From NCBI GenBank assembly GCA_030512295.1, contig JAULSR010000001.1, forward strand, positions 10,067,001 to 10,131,000: 64,000 bases of DNA. The letters run 5' to 3'. Shown piece by piece: positions 53,598-63,720 of this stretch. This DNA is from Bombardia bombarda. Its lineage: Eukaryota > Ascomycota > Sordariomycetes > Sordariales > Lasiosphaeriaceae. The notes under the pieces were generated by a model that worked only from the letters and a program-made list of their open reading frames with translations, ran no database searches and was not told where the DNA came from. The position numbers were made by a program, and so were the translations under genes. Within the stretch, counting starts at the first letter, position 1. Each line of letters starts with the position of its first letter.

Positions 53598-54967
53598 ATG
53601 GACATTGACGAGTCGTCGCTAGATGGCGGTCTTTACGCATACGGCGGACAGAGCGTCATCGCATGCAGTATCGCCTTTATCGTGCTCTGCACCATCGTTC
53701 TCGTGCTACGCTTCTGGGCGCATAACACAGACGGCCGGCGCGCGACGCTTGAGGACTGGATCCTGATCCCGGCTTGGTTCTTGATGATGGGCATGTGTAT
53801 CAATGTTATTATTGGTATGTCAGTCCTTAACTTGGTAAACTTCAATAGTGCACCTGAACGACCCATACTTACAGAACAACAATGACGAGCAGCCGTGACA
53901 ATGGGCGGCGTCGGTCGGCACGAGGCCTTTGTCCTCAAGTTTCAGCCCGAATCTTTACGGGTTTGGGCGCAGACGCTGTTCATCACCGAGTTGTTCTACG
54001 GGGTGCTCATCCCGCTGGAGAAGTCGACGGTCCTGCTCCTCTACGTCCGACTCTTTGGCGTGCACCGCTGGTTCCGCAGGCTCTCGTACGGGATGATCGT
54101 CTACATCTGGATGTGGGGGATCACCGAGCTGATCGTAGCGATTGCGCAGTGTCAGCCAGTCGCCTTCCAGTGGGACAAGACGATTCCCGGTGGCCACTGC
54201 ATCAACCAGCTGGCCTACTACCGCTACATCAGCCTGCCCAACGTGCTCCATGACGTGTGCATGCTGATCGTCCCGATGCCCATTGTCTGGAAGCTGCAGA
54301 TTGAGATGCGCAAGAAGGTGGCGCTGAGCATCGTGTTTCTCGTTGGGTCCATGTAGGTCTTTGTCTTGGGCCTTGACAATAGCTTTTTGCTGTTGATTGA
54401 TATATCATTAATAACTAACTCAATCACAGCGGCTGCATCGCCTCCTTCATTCGCATGTACATCTTCTTCAAGCTTGACGCACTCTCAGACAACACATGGG
54501 CCTCAATCCAGCTACATTCCTGGACGCTGGCCGAACCAGGCGCCATCTTCATCTGCGCCTGCATCCCCGCGCTGTGGCCCATGCTCCTGCGTGCTCTTCA
54601 CGTCCTCGGCCTCAGCTCACATCCGGATTCGGCTGGCTTTCTGAGCGGCAAGGGCAGCGGACACGCCAAGGGCGGCACTGGTGGAGGATTAGGAAGCCAC
54701 ATCTCCGGGGCTGGCATGGACTCAAGTAGGAACCGACATGGCGCGAGCGGGGTGTGGACTGGCCGTCACGGGTTTGGGCAGGGGAATGACTTCATCCCGC
54801 TACAGGACACGGGCAGTGAGATGCATGTTGTCGGGGAGCATACAGAACACCCTGAGGGGCTATCAGTGTCACGACGGATTTCTCATGGGTGGCTGTGGTG
54901 GAAGAGGGGAGCAAGTCTACGGCTACGACAGGCAGGACGAGCACTTCGTCGGGCCATGGTCCGGTGA
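53598..54967 (+). CDS. PTH11-like integral membrane protein (fungal rhodopsin domain)
   Basis: Exons 53598-53814, 53893-54352 and 54430-54967 give 404 aa as read. Seven helices in the Fung_rhodopsin arrangement: VIACSIAFIVLCTIVLVLRF, LEDWILIPAWFLMMGMCINV, MGGVGRHEAFV loop, TLFITELFYGVLIPLEKSTV with LLLYVRLFG, YGMIVYIWMWGITELIVAIA with CQPVAFQWD, and ALSIVFLVGSIGCIASFIRM. It lacks a CFEM domain. Members are plasma-membrane receptors implicated in host or nutrient sensing in plant-associated fungi. The tail changes character after HTEHPEG: the current frame ends in Arg/Leu-rich sequence at 54967, while one extra G in the G4 run (54856-54859) gives AISVTTDFSWVAVVEEG and a stop at 54988-54990, closer to related tails. 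Confidence 0.88.
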
Positions 54968-54990
54968 TACAGCCTCGGTCGAGCAGGTAA

Positions 54991-55654
54991 GCTGGCTTAT
55001 CTGGAAACCTCTGCTGAACTATTCCAGTAGTATAATACTCTTTATAAGCAAGGCGTGGTGGTACATACCTACTTATTCAGCTTACCTACCTGTCACATAT
55101 TTACAATATTAATCATGTTAGGAACTTTGTCAGTCGTCTGGTTGCAGCCTCAATAATCAAGATGAGCAATCCCACTGTTACTTCAACGGTCTGTTTTAAC
55201 ACCCTGGCTACGAACATGCCAAACCAACCGGCAGCCAGTCCGAGTCGACTTACGCCGCCAGCAGGTGTTACACCGCATGGCAGAGTTTTGCAGGTGCCGT
55301 CCAATGGTGGGTCGAAATGGAGGGTGACCACATTAGACAGGAGTTGGCGTTCCCGGACCCCAAACTATCAACCTTGAGTGCAAGCAAGCAACACACTCGC
55401 CGATCCACTCAAGCGACCTCGAGGCGACCAACAGCGATGAAGACTTAAGGATAAAACAGGTCAATTAGTAGCGTAGTAGATCAGAGGCAAATTCCGATAG
55501 ATGATGACCTCACCAAATCCAGATTCCCACGCACATTACTGTCCAGCAAATGGGGCCATATGTTGAACTAACTACTGGAGCTGACATTTGAACGCCTCCT
55601 AGTAGACATTCAACCTTCTACCGTCTCTCAACCAAATTCATTGGGCCGCCCTCC
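54991..55654. other. Convergent 3' region, no gene seen
   Basis: About 660 bp between the receptor and the convergent UbiA gene. A TACCTACTTA/TTACCTACCTG motif lies at 55069-55092. No gene seen. Confidence 0.55.
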
Positions 55655-56804
55655 TCAAACAGCCACCGCCCCCAACTTGGTAACATACTCACCCACCAAC
55701 CCCGCCATGAACCCGGCCCCCACGATCCAGAACTGGTCATGGAACCACGCGCCACAGCTCTCGGGCCGCTTCAAGTCCACATCATAGATATAATACCCCA
55801 TGGCCGCCGCCACACCCCCGACCGTCCCGACAAAGTAGAGCGCCCCAAACCCCGCCCAAACACCACACAGCGCCAGCAGCCCGACCAGCCCCGCCGACAG
55901 CACGCCCGCCAGCAGCTTCGTGCTGTCCCGAAACCGCAGCGCCATGCCCTTCACGCCGGCCTTCTCGTCGTCCGCAATGTCCTGGTGCGCGTAGATGGTG
56001 TCGTACGCAATCGTCCACAGCACGTTCGCGCCAAAGAGCGCCAGCGTGGACTTGTTCGCATGAGCACCACCGGAGAAGGGATCCATCCCCAGCGCGGCCA
56101 CGGCAAAGAACACGGCCCACGCAAACGGGAACCCCAGCACCACCTGCGGGTAGTACGTCACCCGCTTCATGAGCGCATACACGATGAACAGCGCCGTGGC
56201 GATGACCGCGTGCTTCGTGCACTGCGCCGGGAACGCGCCCACCAGCAGCGGGTACCCAGCCGCGAGCTGCGCGAGCGTGAACATGTGCGCACTGGTGGTG
56301 GAGACGGCGCCGCGGGCGACGGGGCGGTGGCGGCAGCGCTCGACGCGGCGGTCGAAGCGCTGGTCGACCGTGTCGTTCCAGCTGCAGCTGGCGCCGCGGA
56401 GGAGGACGTTGAAGGGGAGGAGGAGGGCGGCGAGCTGGAGGAGGGCCGATGGGGAAGGGGTGCTGGTGGGGGGCGCGATGCAGGCGGCGTAGGCGAGGCC
56501 GATGAGGTAGGGGAAGTAGAACGCGTAGAGGCCGGCGGGGCGGTCGAGGCGCATGAGCTGGGCGTAGGGGATCCAGGAGGCGGGGAGGAGGGATAGGAGG
56601 CCGGTTGTTGGGGGGAGTAGGGGGGAGGTGGGGGAAGAAGTTGATGTCCTTGTCGGGGGTGGTGGTGGTGGTGGTGGTGGTGGTGGTGGTGGTAGTGGTG
56701 GTTGGTTTGGAGGAGGAGGTGGTGGTGATGGTGGTGGTGGGGGTCTTGGTGGAGGTTTTGGCTTTGGCTGGCCGGACTGCTGCGAGGGGAATGTCGGCGG
56801 CCAT
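55655..56804 (-). CDS. UbiA-family aromatic prenyltransferase (secondary-metabolite type)
   Basis: An integral membrane enzyme that attaches a prenyl chain to an aromatic ring. First Asp motif: SCSWNDTVDQRFDRRVERCR-HRPVARGAVS. Second: AYDTIYAHQDIADDEKAGVK. Helices run from YAFYFPYLIGLAYAACIAPP to FWIVGAGFMAGLVGEYV. The CSWNDTVDQxFDRxVxRC wording matches fungal meroterpenoid-type UbiA enzymes better than mitochondrial COQ2. The likely start is ATG 56802-56804 (MAADIPLAAVRPAKAKT) with good context; reaching the UbiA frame then needs two bases, explained by one lost C in each C6 run (plus 56610-56615, 56620-56625), restoring PPYSPPTTGLLSLLPASW and 383 aa. Alternatively an uninterrupted frame starts at 57004 (449 aa, Pro-rich). 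Confidence 0.85.
56656..56704. repeat. (GGT)n microsatellite in UbiA N-terminus
   Basis: About 15 triplets; read on the minus strand they give a Thr tract in the MAADIPLA frame or a Pro tract in the alternative long frame. Confidence 0.93.
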
Positions 56805-57004
56805 GGTGTCGGTATCAGTGACGTGATGCTTTGAAGTGTTTGTTGCGACTGGAGAGAAAGGGCCTGGCTGCAACTGGCCAATATATGTGTCTGGCGCCGT
56901 CTGGGACCTAGAGATATACAGGGTCGCCCTTGCGGATACGCAGACCCCTTATATAATAGTCTCAGTACACGACGTCGACAGAAGCAGGCAGATACAATCC
57001 CCAC

Positions 57005-58085
57005 TCGTGACTGCTTTCCTGCCGTCTTTGCGCAGAGTCCTTATCTAAGAAGTCGGCTAGTTCATAGGGCTATACAACTCCCCACAGCGTGACATTGTAT
57101 CTTGGCTGCAGAGGAGTGGCGTACTGTTGGGTCGAAATGTCAAAGACTGCAAGGGAAAGGGCCTGTCTCTTGTTGTGCCAACCTCGGCGTTAAGTGGTCG
57201 GAATCGGCTTAGCATTTGCATATGCCTAGATCCAGGTGTGATGCCCAGTTCTGCTATATAAAGTAAGCAGAAGATAGTGCGGAAATAATTAACCGAGTTT
57301 GACTTATGCACATGCTCGAGATACCTACCTAACTAAGTCCTTTGAATTCGATCAAAGGACCCAGCTTGACCCATAGCTCTTCTCGTTGGCCCGCTCATTG
57401 AATCGTCGCGTTACATCACATATATATGCTACCTACCTACAGCTCCATGTCGGCCTCGGGCTTGATATGCACTAGTCGCGTTTACAACTACTCTTGACGT
57501 GACCTGCAGTATTGGCAGTGGGGGCCGAAAGGTCATCTGGCCCCCATTTTGTTGTATTGCTGTAGGCATTGATCAAGCAGATGCCGACAGAGTTGTTTTG
57601 CCTCTTACCAATCGGCGCTGTCGGTCCATATGTGAGTTTGTGTCTACAACAGCAACACAGTGCGGAGGATTGCCTGGTCCTGTGTGTCGTCGATGTGGAT
57701 CTCGACTGCAGCTATTCTCTCTTGGTCTAAGAGCTAGTGTCCACTGGCCTTTACTATTCCCTCCAATAGAACACAGCTTCCGAGGAAATCCTCGTTCTAC
57801 TAAGCTACTGACATGTGGCACCTAATAAAGAGAAGCAAACAGAATCTAGGTCTAACCGTACACGAAATATTGATCGCGCGAGTGGGAGAATAACAAAGAT
57901 CTAGAAAGAAGGAAAAAGGGGTTATATTGAGAAGCACTAGGCTCATGTATGTCCTCGTTAACAGTAAATACTCTTTCAAATTTAAAAACTAGACTACACG
58001 CTGCTTTCAGTTAAGCTACAACGCCCTCCTTGTCTTCTCACAAGCTCCTTCTAATTTGATGGACGATTCTAAGGTATTCTTGGTT
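57005..58085. other. Intergenic, no gene seen
   Basis: About 1.1 kb between two minus-strand genes. Two TACCTACCTA motifs (near 57322 and 57429). Open frames up to 108 codons without domain. Confidence 0.55.
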
Positions 58086-59568
58086 CTAGCATTCAATTAC
58101 TCCCGCTTGCCACGTCTCATCTCTCGACTGCTTCAGAAACGGTATCAGTGCCGTCCCGCCCGTACCCGTCAGCTCTCCTGTCCCTTTCTCAGCATCACCC
58201 CCCTTCTCCATCCCATCTCCCGGCCCAACAGACATGAATACTGCCGTCGCAAGGTTGCGAACCGCACTACCCTTGATCGCATCTTCACTTTGCCGTTGCC
58301 GCTCCTGCCTCGACGGAATAATGATATACCTCGTCACAATCTGCAAGTGCTTGTTCCTAAACTCCGCCAACGCCCTCGTCGCGCCCTGAAATGCCTCTTT
58401 CACCCCCAAAACCTCCTCCTCACGTCCCTCCAACCTCGCCACAGCCATCACCTCCGGCACACCCCTCCTCATCCCCCCTCCCCCGCCCATCCCAGCAACA
58501 TACTCCAGAAACCTCCTATGCGGCTCCGGCATGTACCCCCTCACCTCCCGATGAAAGCTCATCTCCTCCTTCCCACTCCCTCCCTGCACGAGCCCATCAG
58601 GCCCGCCACTCCCGCCCGGAAGATGCTCCACCCCCAGCACCACATCAAAGAACTGCACCAGCGAGCTCTGCCCATTACTCCCGCCCCTCAACTGCCTCCA
58701 CTCGCCCCTGCCCTCGCCCTCGTCGTAAAACACCCCCCTCGGCAGCCCCGCCGCCGCCATGTTCTTGCTCCCTGCCAGAAACGGCCGGATCCGATGGTAA
58801 AACACATGCGGGTCGCACTTTTCGTCCATGCGATCCAGCAGCGCGCCGACGTCGTGGATGCACCGCGCCAGCTCGTCCAGACCGCGGACAACTAGCCCGA
58901 CATCACATTTCCGGCCGGACTGGGTTTCCTGGAGTGCGCGCAGCATGATGGGGATGATGTACGCGCCGCGGGCTTCCATGGCGACCGAGACCATCAAGAA
59001 CCAAGACTCGTCGGGGGTGGCGGTGAAGGTGTGCAGGGCGTGCAGGGCGTCGAGGTCGGAAGGGTTGGAGTCTGTGCGGAAGTTCCAGAGGTTGAGGGAG
59101 GCGTAGACGGCTACGGGGGGAGGGAGAGGTGAGAGGAGATGGCGAGGAGGGGGATGGTGATGGGTGGGGGGAGGGTCTGGCGGGGGTGTCAGTTGACTTG
59201 AGTGAATGAAAAGGGGGAAGTGGGAATGGGTTTACCTCAGATGGTATCTCTCCGCCCCAGATGTAGCCGTGGGCGAGGAGGCCGAGGATGGCGTAGGCGC
59301 GTTGCCATTCTGGTTCTGTTGTTAGGTCGGCTGTTGATAAGACGGGTAGTTTGAGGACTTTTTCGCGGAGCGTTTGGGTGTTGAGAGACAAGGGCAGGTC
59401 TCGTATTAGGGATTCCCAGGGGGCATAGTATGGATTTGGTAGCCGGTCGATGGGTGATTCTTTTGGGAGGAAGCCATTGGTGGAGATGTCAAACTCAGGG
59501 AAGAGTATGTGCAAATTATCTTCTATGTGCGTAGGCTGTGACGTTGGAGGGATCTCGTGGGGTGACAT
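58086..59568 (-). CDS. Indoleamine 2,3-dioxygenase, one frameshift
   Basis: Exons 59568-59236 and 59176-58086, 474 aa after restoring one base. The heme enzyme opens the indole ring of L-tryptophan to N-formylkynurenine, first step of the kynurenine route. Marks: N-terminal FDISTNGFLPKESPIDRLP, PEWQRAYAILGLLAHGYIWG, SLNLWNFRTDS, DESWFLMVSVAMEARGA, FYHRIRPFLAGSKNM (the R-x-x-L-x-G-x substrate region), SSLVQFFDVVLGVEH, MPEPHRRFLEYV, and FRNKHLQIVTRYI with the proximal heme His. Right after exon 2 begins, HLSLP and PVAVYASLNLWNF lie in different frames; one base added to the C6 run (plus G6, 59115-59120) joins them. Divergent from kynureninase, 567 bp apart. Confidence 0.93.
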
Positions 59569-60135
59569 GGTTGGGGTTTTTGTGGATGGGGGTTTCCTTG
59601 AAAGGTTTTCTTGGGTCAACAGTCTATCAAACAAAGAACGAAAAAGTAGTGAAATATATGGCATATGTTGCCGTTGTTTTGGCCGGATGTCATGCTTCCG
59701 GCTCAACTGGTACTTCCGTCTGTTGCCATTTCGTTATCAGCATGCGGAACACTCCGCCTAGCTAGAAAACACGCCAACAGACTCATCCAAAGTCAGTGTT
59801 CCACAGTGGATTGTTGTGGTCGGATACCCCTAAGCGGAAGTGACCGGAGCGGAAGGACGGGAGTCGGAAGCGGGAGACTGCACACGGAAGACGGAAAGTG
59901 GGTCCTTGTTCGGCTGTCCTTGTTCGGCTGTCCTTTTCCCTTCGTCTTGTCCCCGGTATCGGTGCACTAAACCACTTAGACCCTTCTTGAGTTGCGCTAC
60001 GGGTGAGTACAAAGTGGCCGCCATGATGGACGAGACATGGAAAAACACGTTGATCGTGACTTGTGTTTCATATCAACTTTGGAGGTTTGAAACTTTACGT
60101 CCTACTTTTAGACTTGGGTTGCCAACGACACAACA
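59569..60135. promoter_or_regulatory. Shared IDO / kynureninase promoter with CGGAAG array
   Basis: The 567-bp divergent promoter holds CGGAAG on the plus strand at 59835, 59850, 59865 and 59885, and on the minus strand at 59695-59700 and 59713-59718, with CGGAAA at 59892 and CGGAAC at 59745. Three successive copies are 15 bp apart. A 14-bp tandem pair (CCTTGTTCGGCTGT) lies at about 59904-59931. CGG-led half-sites are typical of Zn2Cys6 regulators, which suggests co-regulation of both genes. Confidence 0.55.
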
Positions 60136-61784
60136 ATGCCCTTTGTCTCATTTGTCAAAGCCCTTCGCGCAGGTCAATCAGTGCAGTTTCCCTTAGAGGC
60201 TAAAAGTCTTGAATATGCCCGGGGCTTGGACGCAGAGGATGATCTTGGCCATCTTCGCGACCAGTTTCTTATTCCCACTAGGGGATCTCTGAAGAAGAAG
60301 GCCCTCAATGGGACACTTCTAGGCAAGTTTTGGTCGTCAAAAGCAACTGTATCAAAACAATTTGAGCAATACGAAGCTAACAATGTTTCAGTGACTTCCC
60401 CAAATGGTGCGAATAGGGGCCCGAATGGAGCCACTACCAATCAAGACCAAGACGACAACACTCCTTCAATCTATTTTGTTGGCAACTCGCTGGGTGCACA
60501 GCCGAAAGCAGTAAGAAGCTATCTGGAGGCGCATCTCGAAACCTGGGCCTCAGTCGGCGTCAACGGTCATTTCACTCAATATGACAACTCTCCTCTCGTC
60601 AGCTGGCAGGACATGGCCGAGGACTGTGCGACAAAGTCGGCCGCCATTGTCGGCGCATCTCCCGGCGAAATTGTCATCATGAACAGCCTAACAGCAAACC
60701 TGCATCTCATGATGGCCAGCTTTTATCGTCCCACAGAGAAGAGACACAAAATCATTCTGGAGTGGAAGCCGTTTCCCAGTGATTGGGTAAGTGTCAATTT
60801 TTATCAACTCATAACTCATAAATCTGTCTACGGGCTCAGCTACAGGTCTAACATACTTCACCCCAGTACGCCATCCAATCCCAAATCACCCTCCACGGCT
60901 TCTCCCCCGCCACCTCCATGGTCGAGGTCCAACCTGATCCCTCCCCCAACAACTTCTACATCTCCACCGCCACCATCCTCTCCACCATCGACGCCCACGC
61001 CGACTCGGCCGCCCTCCTCCTCCTCCCCGGCATCCAATACTACACCGGCCAGCTCTTCGACATGCCTCTCATCACGCGCTACGCCCAGGACCGCGGCATC
61101 GTCGTCGGCTGGGACCTGGCCCACGCGGCCGGCAACGTGGAGCTCGCCCTGCACGACTGGAACGTCGACTTTGCCGTGTGGTGCACGTACAAGTACCTCA
61201 ACGCCGGGCCGGGCGCCATCGCGGGCGCCTTTGTGCATGAGCGCCATGGAAAGGTAGGACGTGATGGTTCTGGAAAAGCAGAGTTTAGGCCGCGGCTGTC
61301 GGGGTGGTATGGCGCGGACAAGAGCGTGCGGTTCAACATGGAGAAGGAGTTCCAGCCGACGGCGGGCGCCGGGGGGTTCCAGCTGTCGAATCCGTCTGCG
61401 GTGGACTTGGCGAGCTTGTCGGCGGCGCTGGGGGTGTTTGGGATGACGAGTATGGCGAGGTTGAGGGATAAGGCGCTGGTGTTGACGGCGTATGCGGAGT
61501 GGTTGCTGGATGGGGTGCTGGCTGGGGATGGGAATGGTGGTGATGGGGGGCCGCCGTTTAGGATCATCACGCCGAGGAGTCCGCTGGAGAGGGGAACGCA
61601 GCTGAGTATTTTGTTTGGAGAGGGGCTGTTGGAGAGGGTGAGTAAGAGGTTGGTGGAGAATGGGGTGGTGTTTGATGTGCGCAAGCCGGATGTAATTAGG
61701 ATAGCGCCGGTGCCGATGTACTGCACCTTTGTGGATGTGTGGAAGTTTGGGGATATTTTCAAAGAGGCGATGAACTCGAAATAG
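60136..61784 (+). CDS. Kynureninase
   Basis: Exons 60136-60786 and 60867-61784 give 522 aa (80-nt intron). The PLP enzyme cleaves kynurenine to anthranilate and alanine, or 3-hydroxykynurenine to 3-hydroxyanthranilate. Marks: SIYFVGNSLGAQPKAV, GHFTQYDNSPLVSWQDM, EIVIMNSLTANLHLMMASFY, the Asp of the cofactor pocket in VVGWDLAHAAGNVEL, and the PLP-lysine in WCTYKYLNAGPGAI. Also RPRLSGWYGADKSVRFNM, FQLSNPSAVDLASL and PDVIRIAPVPMYC near the end. It is longer than the usual 460-490 aa because of linkers at residues 80-115 (Asn/Gln/Asp-rich) and near 460 (GDGNGGDGG). No lesion seen, unlike its divergent partner IDO. Confidence 0.95.
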
Positions 61785-62357
61785 CCAGAAATAAAGAAGA
61801 GAAAGTATCGGCCTACCGTACATAGGCGACCATTTCAAATGTTGTTGCAGTAGATGTCCCTTTTGTGCGGTACGTTGAGACCTTCTCATATAAGAGAGCA
61901 AATATAAGGGCTAAACGGAAAGAAAGGTAAAGAGAGCTCAGGATGTAGAGAGACGGAAAGAGAGAAGTAAATAAAAAGAGGAAAAGAAGATAAAGGAGAG
62001 ATAAAGGAAAGGAAAAGACAGCAAGAGAAAGCAAGAAGGGAAATAAGCAGGGTCAACATTCCCATAGTATTGCACCAGAAGAGAATTTGTCTCCGTCTTC
62101 ATTCAAGAATGGTATCCATCTGCTTCCCTTTTCATCATTATGAGAACTTCGACCGCCGCTATAGGGAATCCAGCCCCCGTTTTCGTAACTACCTCCAGCC
62201 TTCGCCGATCAGGTTATCTTCTATACTCTCAAGTAGGTCGATAATCTCACTCCGTAACTCTTCTTTTTCCCTTTCCAATAAGGCCCTCAACCCGTTATCC
62301 TCGTAATCCCCATGCTCGAATTCCTAATTCCTGGCGTACTAAAGTAGTGGTTTGCCA
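61785..62357. other. Purine-rich spacer, no gene seen
   Basis: About 570 bp between kynureninase and the decayed ankyrin gene. 61910-62045 is almost pure AG on the plus strand without a fixed period. Confidence 0.55.
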
Positions 62358-63720
62358 TCACAGGTAATCAGTTAAGAAATTGACAATTTTGACATTCAGA
62401 AACAGCTTGACGAGCTCTGCATCTCCTGTCTTGACGGCCTTTACCAGCAACCTCGTATGGTCGCTGGGCCCGAGTACCTATGCCTGTTCTTGCCAAGCGG
62501 TCCTGCAACAGAAGCTTAATGATGTAGCAGTGGCCGAAATACCAAGTGACATATAGTGGCGAGTTGTCATCCATATTCAGTATGTTGACATCAACCCAGG
62601 GCTGCGGACCTCGGCCCTTCAAGGGCATAACTTTGATCCATGGTCTGGTCTGGAGTCTTGTATCCGTCAATCTTATTGATTTCAAGACTTTGAACCGATC
62701 CTCCGCTGACCAGTCGGTCTTCAATCAGCAGTTCCACAGCCTCGGGGCAATGGAAATTCACGGCATTCCAGATCGGCGTTCTGCCGTCTATATCTATAGA
62801 GTAGGGGTTCACTGAATATAGTCGCTCCTTCTGATTCAACAGAGGCTTCATTATGCTAACATCTCCTCGGTATGCTGCAATCGCCAAAAGTGTCACATTA
62901 TCCTAGTTGGCAAAATCCGGATTGGCCCCATTTTGTAACATGAAATGCGCCAAAGCATGAGAACCTGGATTTACCGCAGCACATATCAGAGGGCGGTGGG
63001 TTGAGTCTGACCTGAAGAGGTCGTTACCATCGTCCGGAGATAATGTTTCAAGCAGGTTCGTGTTGGGCTCGTGATCATGAAACAGAAGAAGAGCAACACT
63101 GGCACCCTCGTGACCTTTCTTTACAGCCAGGTCGATCGGAGTTCTCCCCTGCCTTGTCCTGAGCGAATAGTAACAGGATGCGTTGGGACCAGTATAGCAG
63201 GGATGGAATATCCTTGTCAAGTTCCCCCACCCCCTAAAATATCGATGGACTGTTTGGATTATTTCCGCATTGCCATGCTTGGCGGCGATATGCAAAGGCG
63301 TTTTCTTCTGGTGATTGGAACCAAGGAACATGGCGAGCAGTATAAAATTACCGTTATGACATCTTGGGTCTCTGGTTGTTTGCTCTCGACAGCGAGATGA
63401 AGTGGGGTTCGCCCATCGCCGTCACCCAAATTCGGGTTGATGTTCCGATGTGAACAAAGCGCGACAGCAGCCACAACGTTTTTTGAAGCAACGGCGCAAT
63501 GGAGCGGAGTGTTGCCATGCTCGTCCTGAATATTGATATCTATGTTAGGATGATCAAGCAAAAGCTTCAGAGCACCGGGGGACGAGGAGGATATCGCAAA
63601 GTGTAAAGCAGTTGCATGGTTGTTGTCCTTGACATTAGAGTCAACCCCGTTGTCGAAGGCTTCTTCAGGGCGATCGTATCGCCTTCGGCGGCAAACCGAT
63701 GTATGCGAGTGTCTCGGCTC
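62358..63720 (-). pseudogene. Decayed ankyrin-repeat gene
   Basis: Several ankyrin repeats can be read in the minus direction but in shifting frames: RIHRFAAEGDTIAL; DNNHATALHFAISSSSPGAL and DEHGNTPLHCAVASKNVVAA; GDGRTPLHLAVESKQ; KKTPLHIAAKHGNAEIIQTV; TRQGRTPIDLAVKKGHEGA; DNVTLLAIAAYRGDVSIMK; GRTPIWNAVNFHCPEAVELL; VNILNMDDNSPLYVTWYFGH. A TAG at 62903-62905 breaks one frame between ANPDFAN and DNVTLL. Frame changes occur near 63670, 63350, 62650 and 62450. Fungal ankyrin proteins of this kind usually follow an F-box or STAND domain, which would lie to the right. With four or more lesions it is a pseudogene. Confidence 0.75.
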
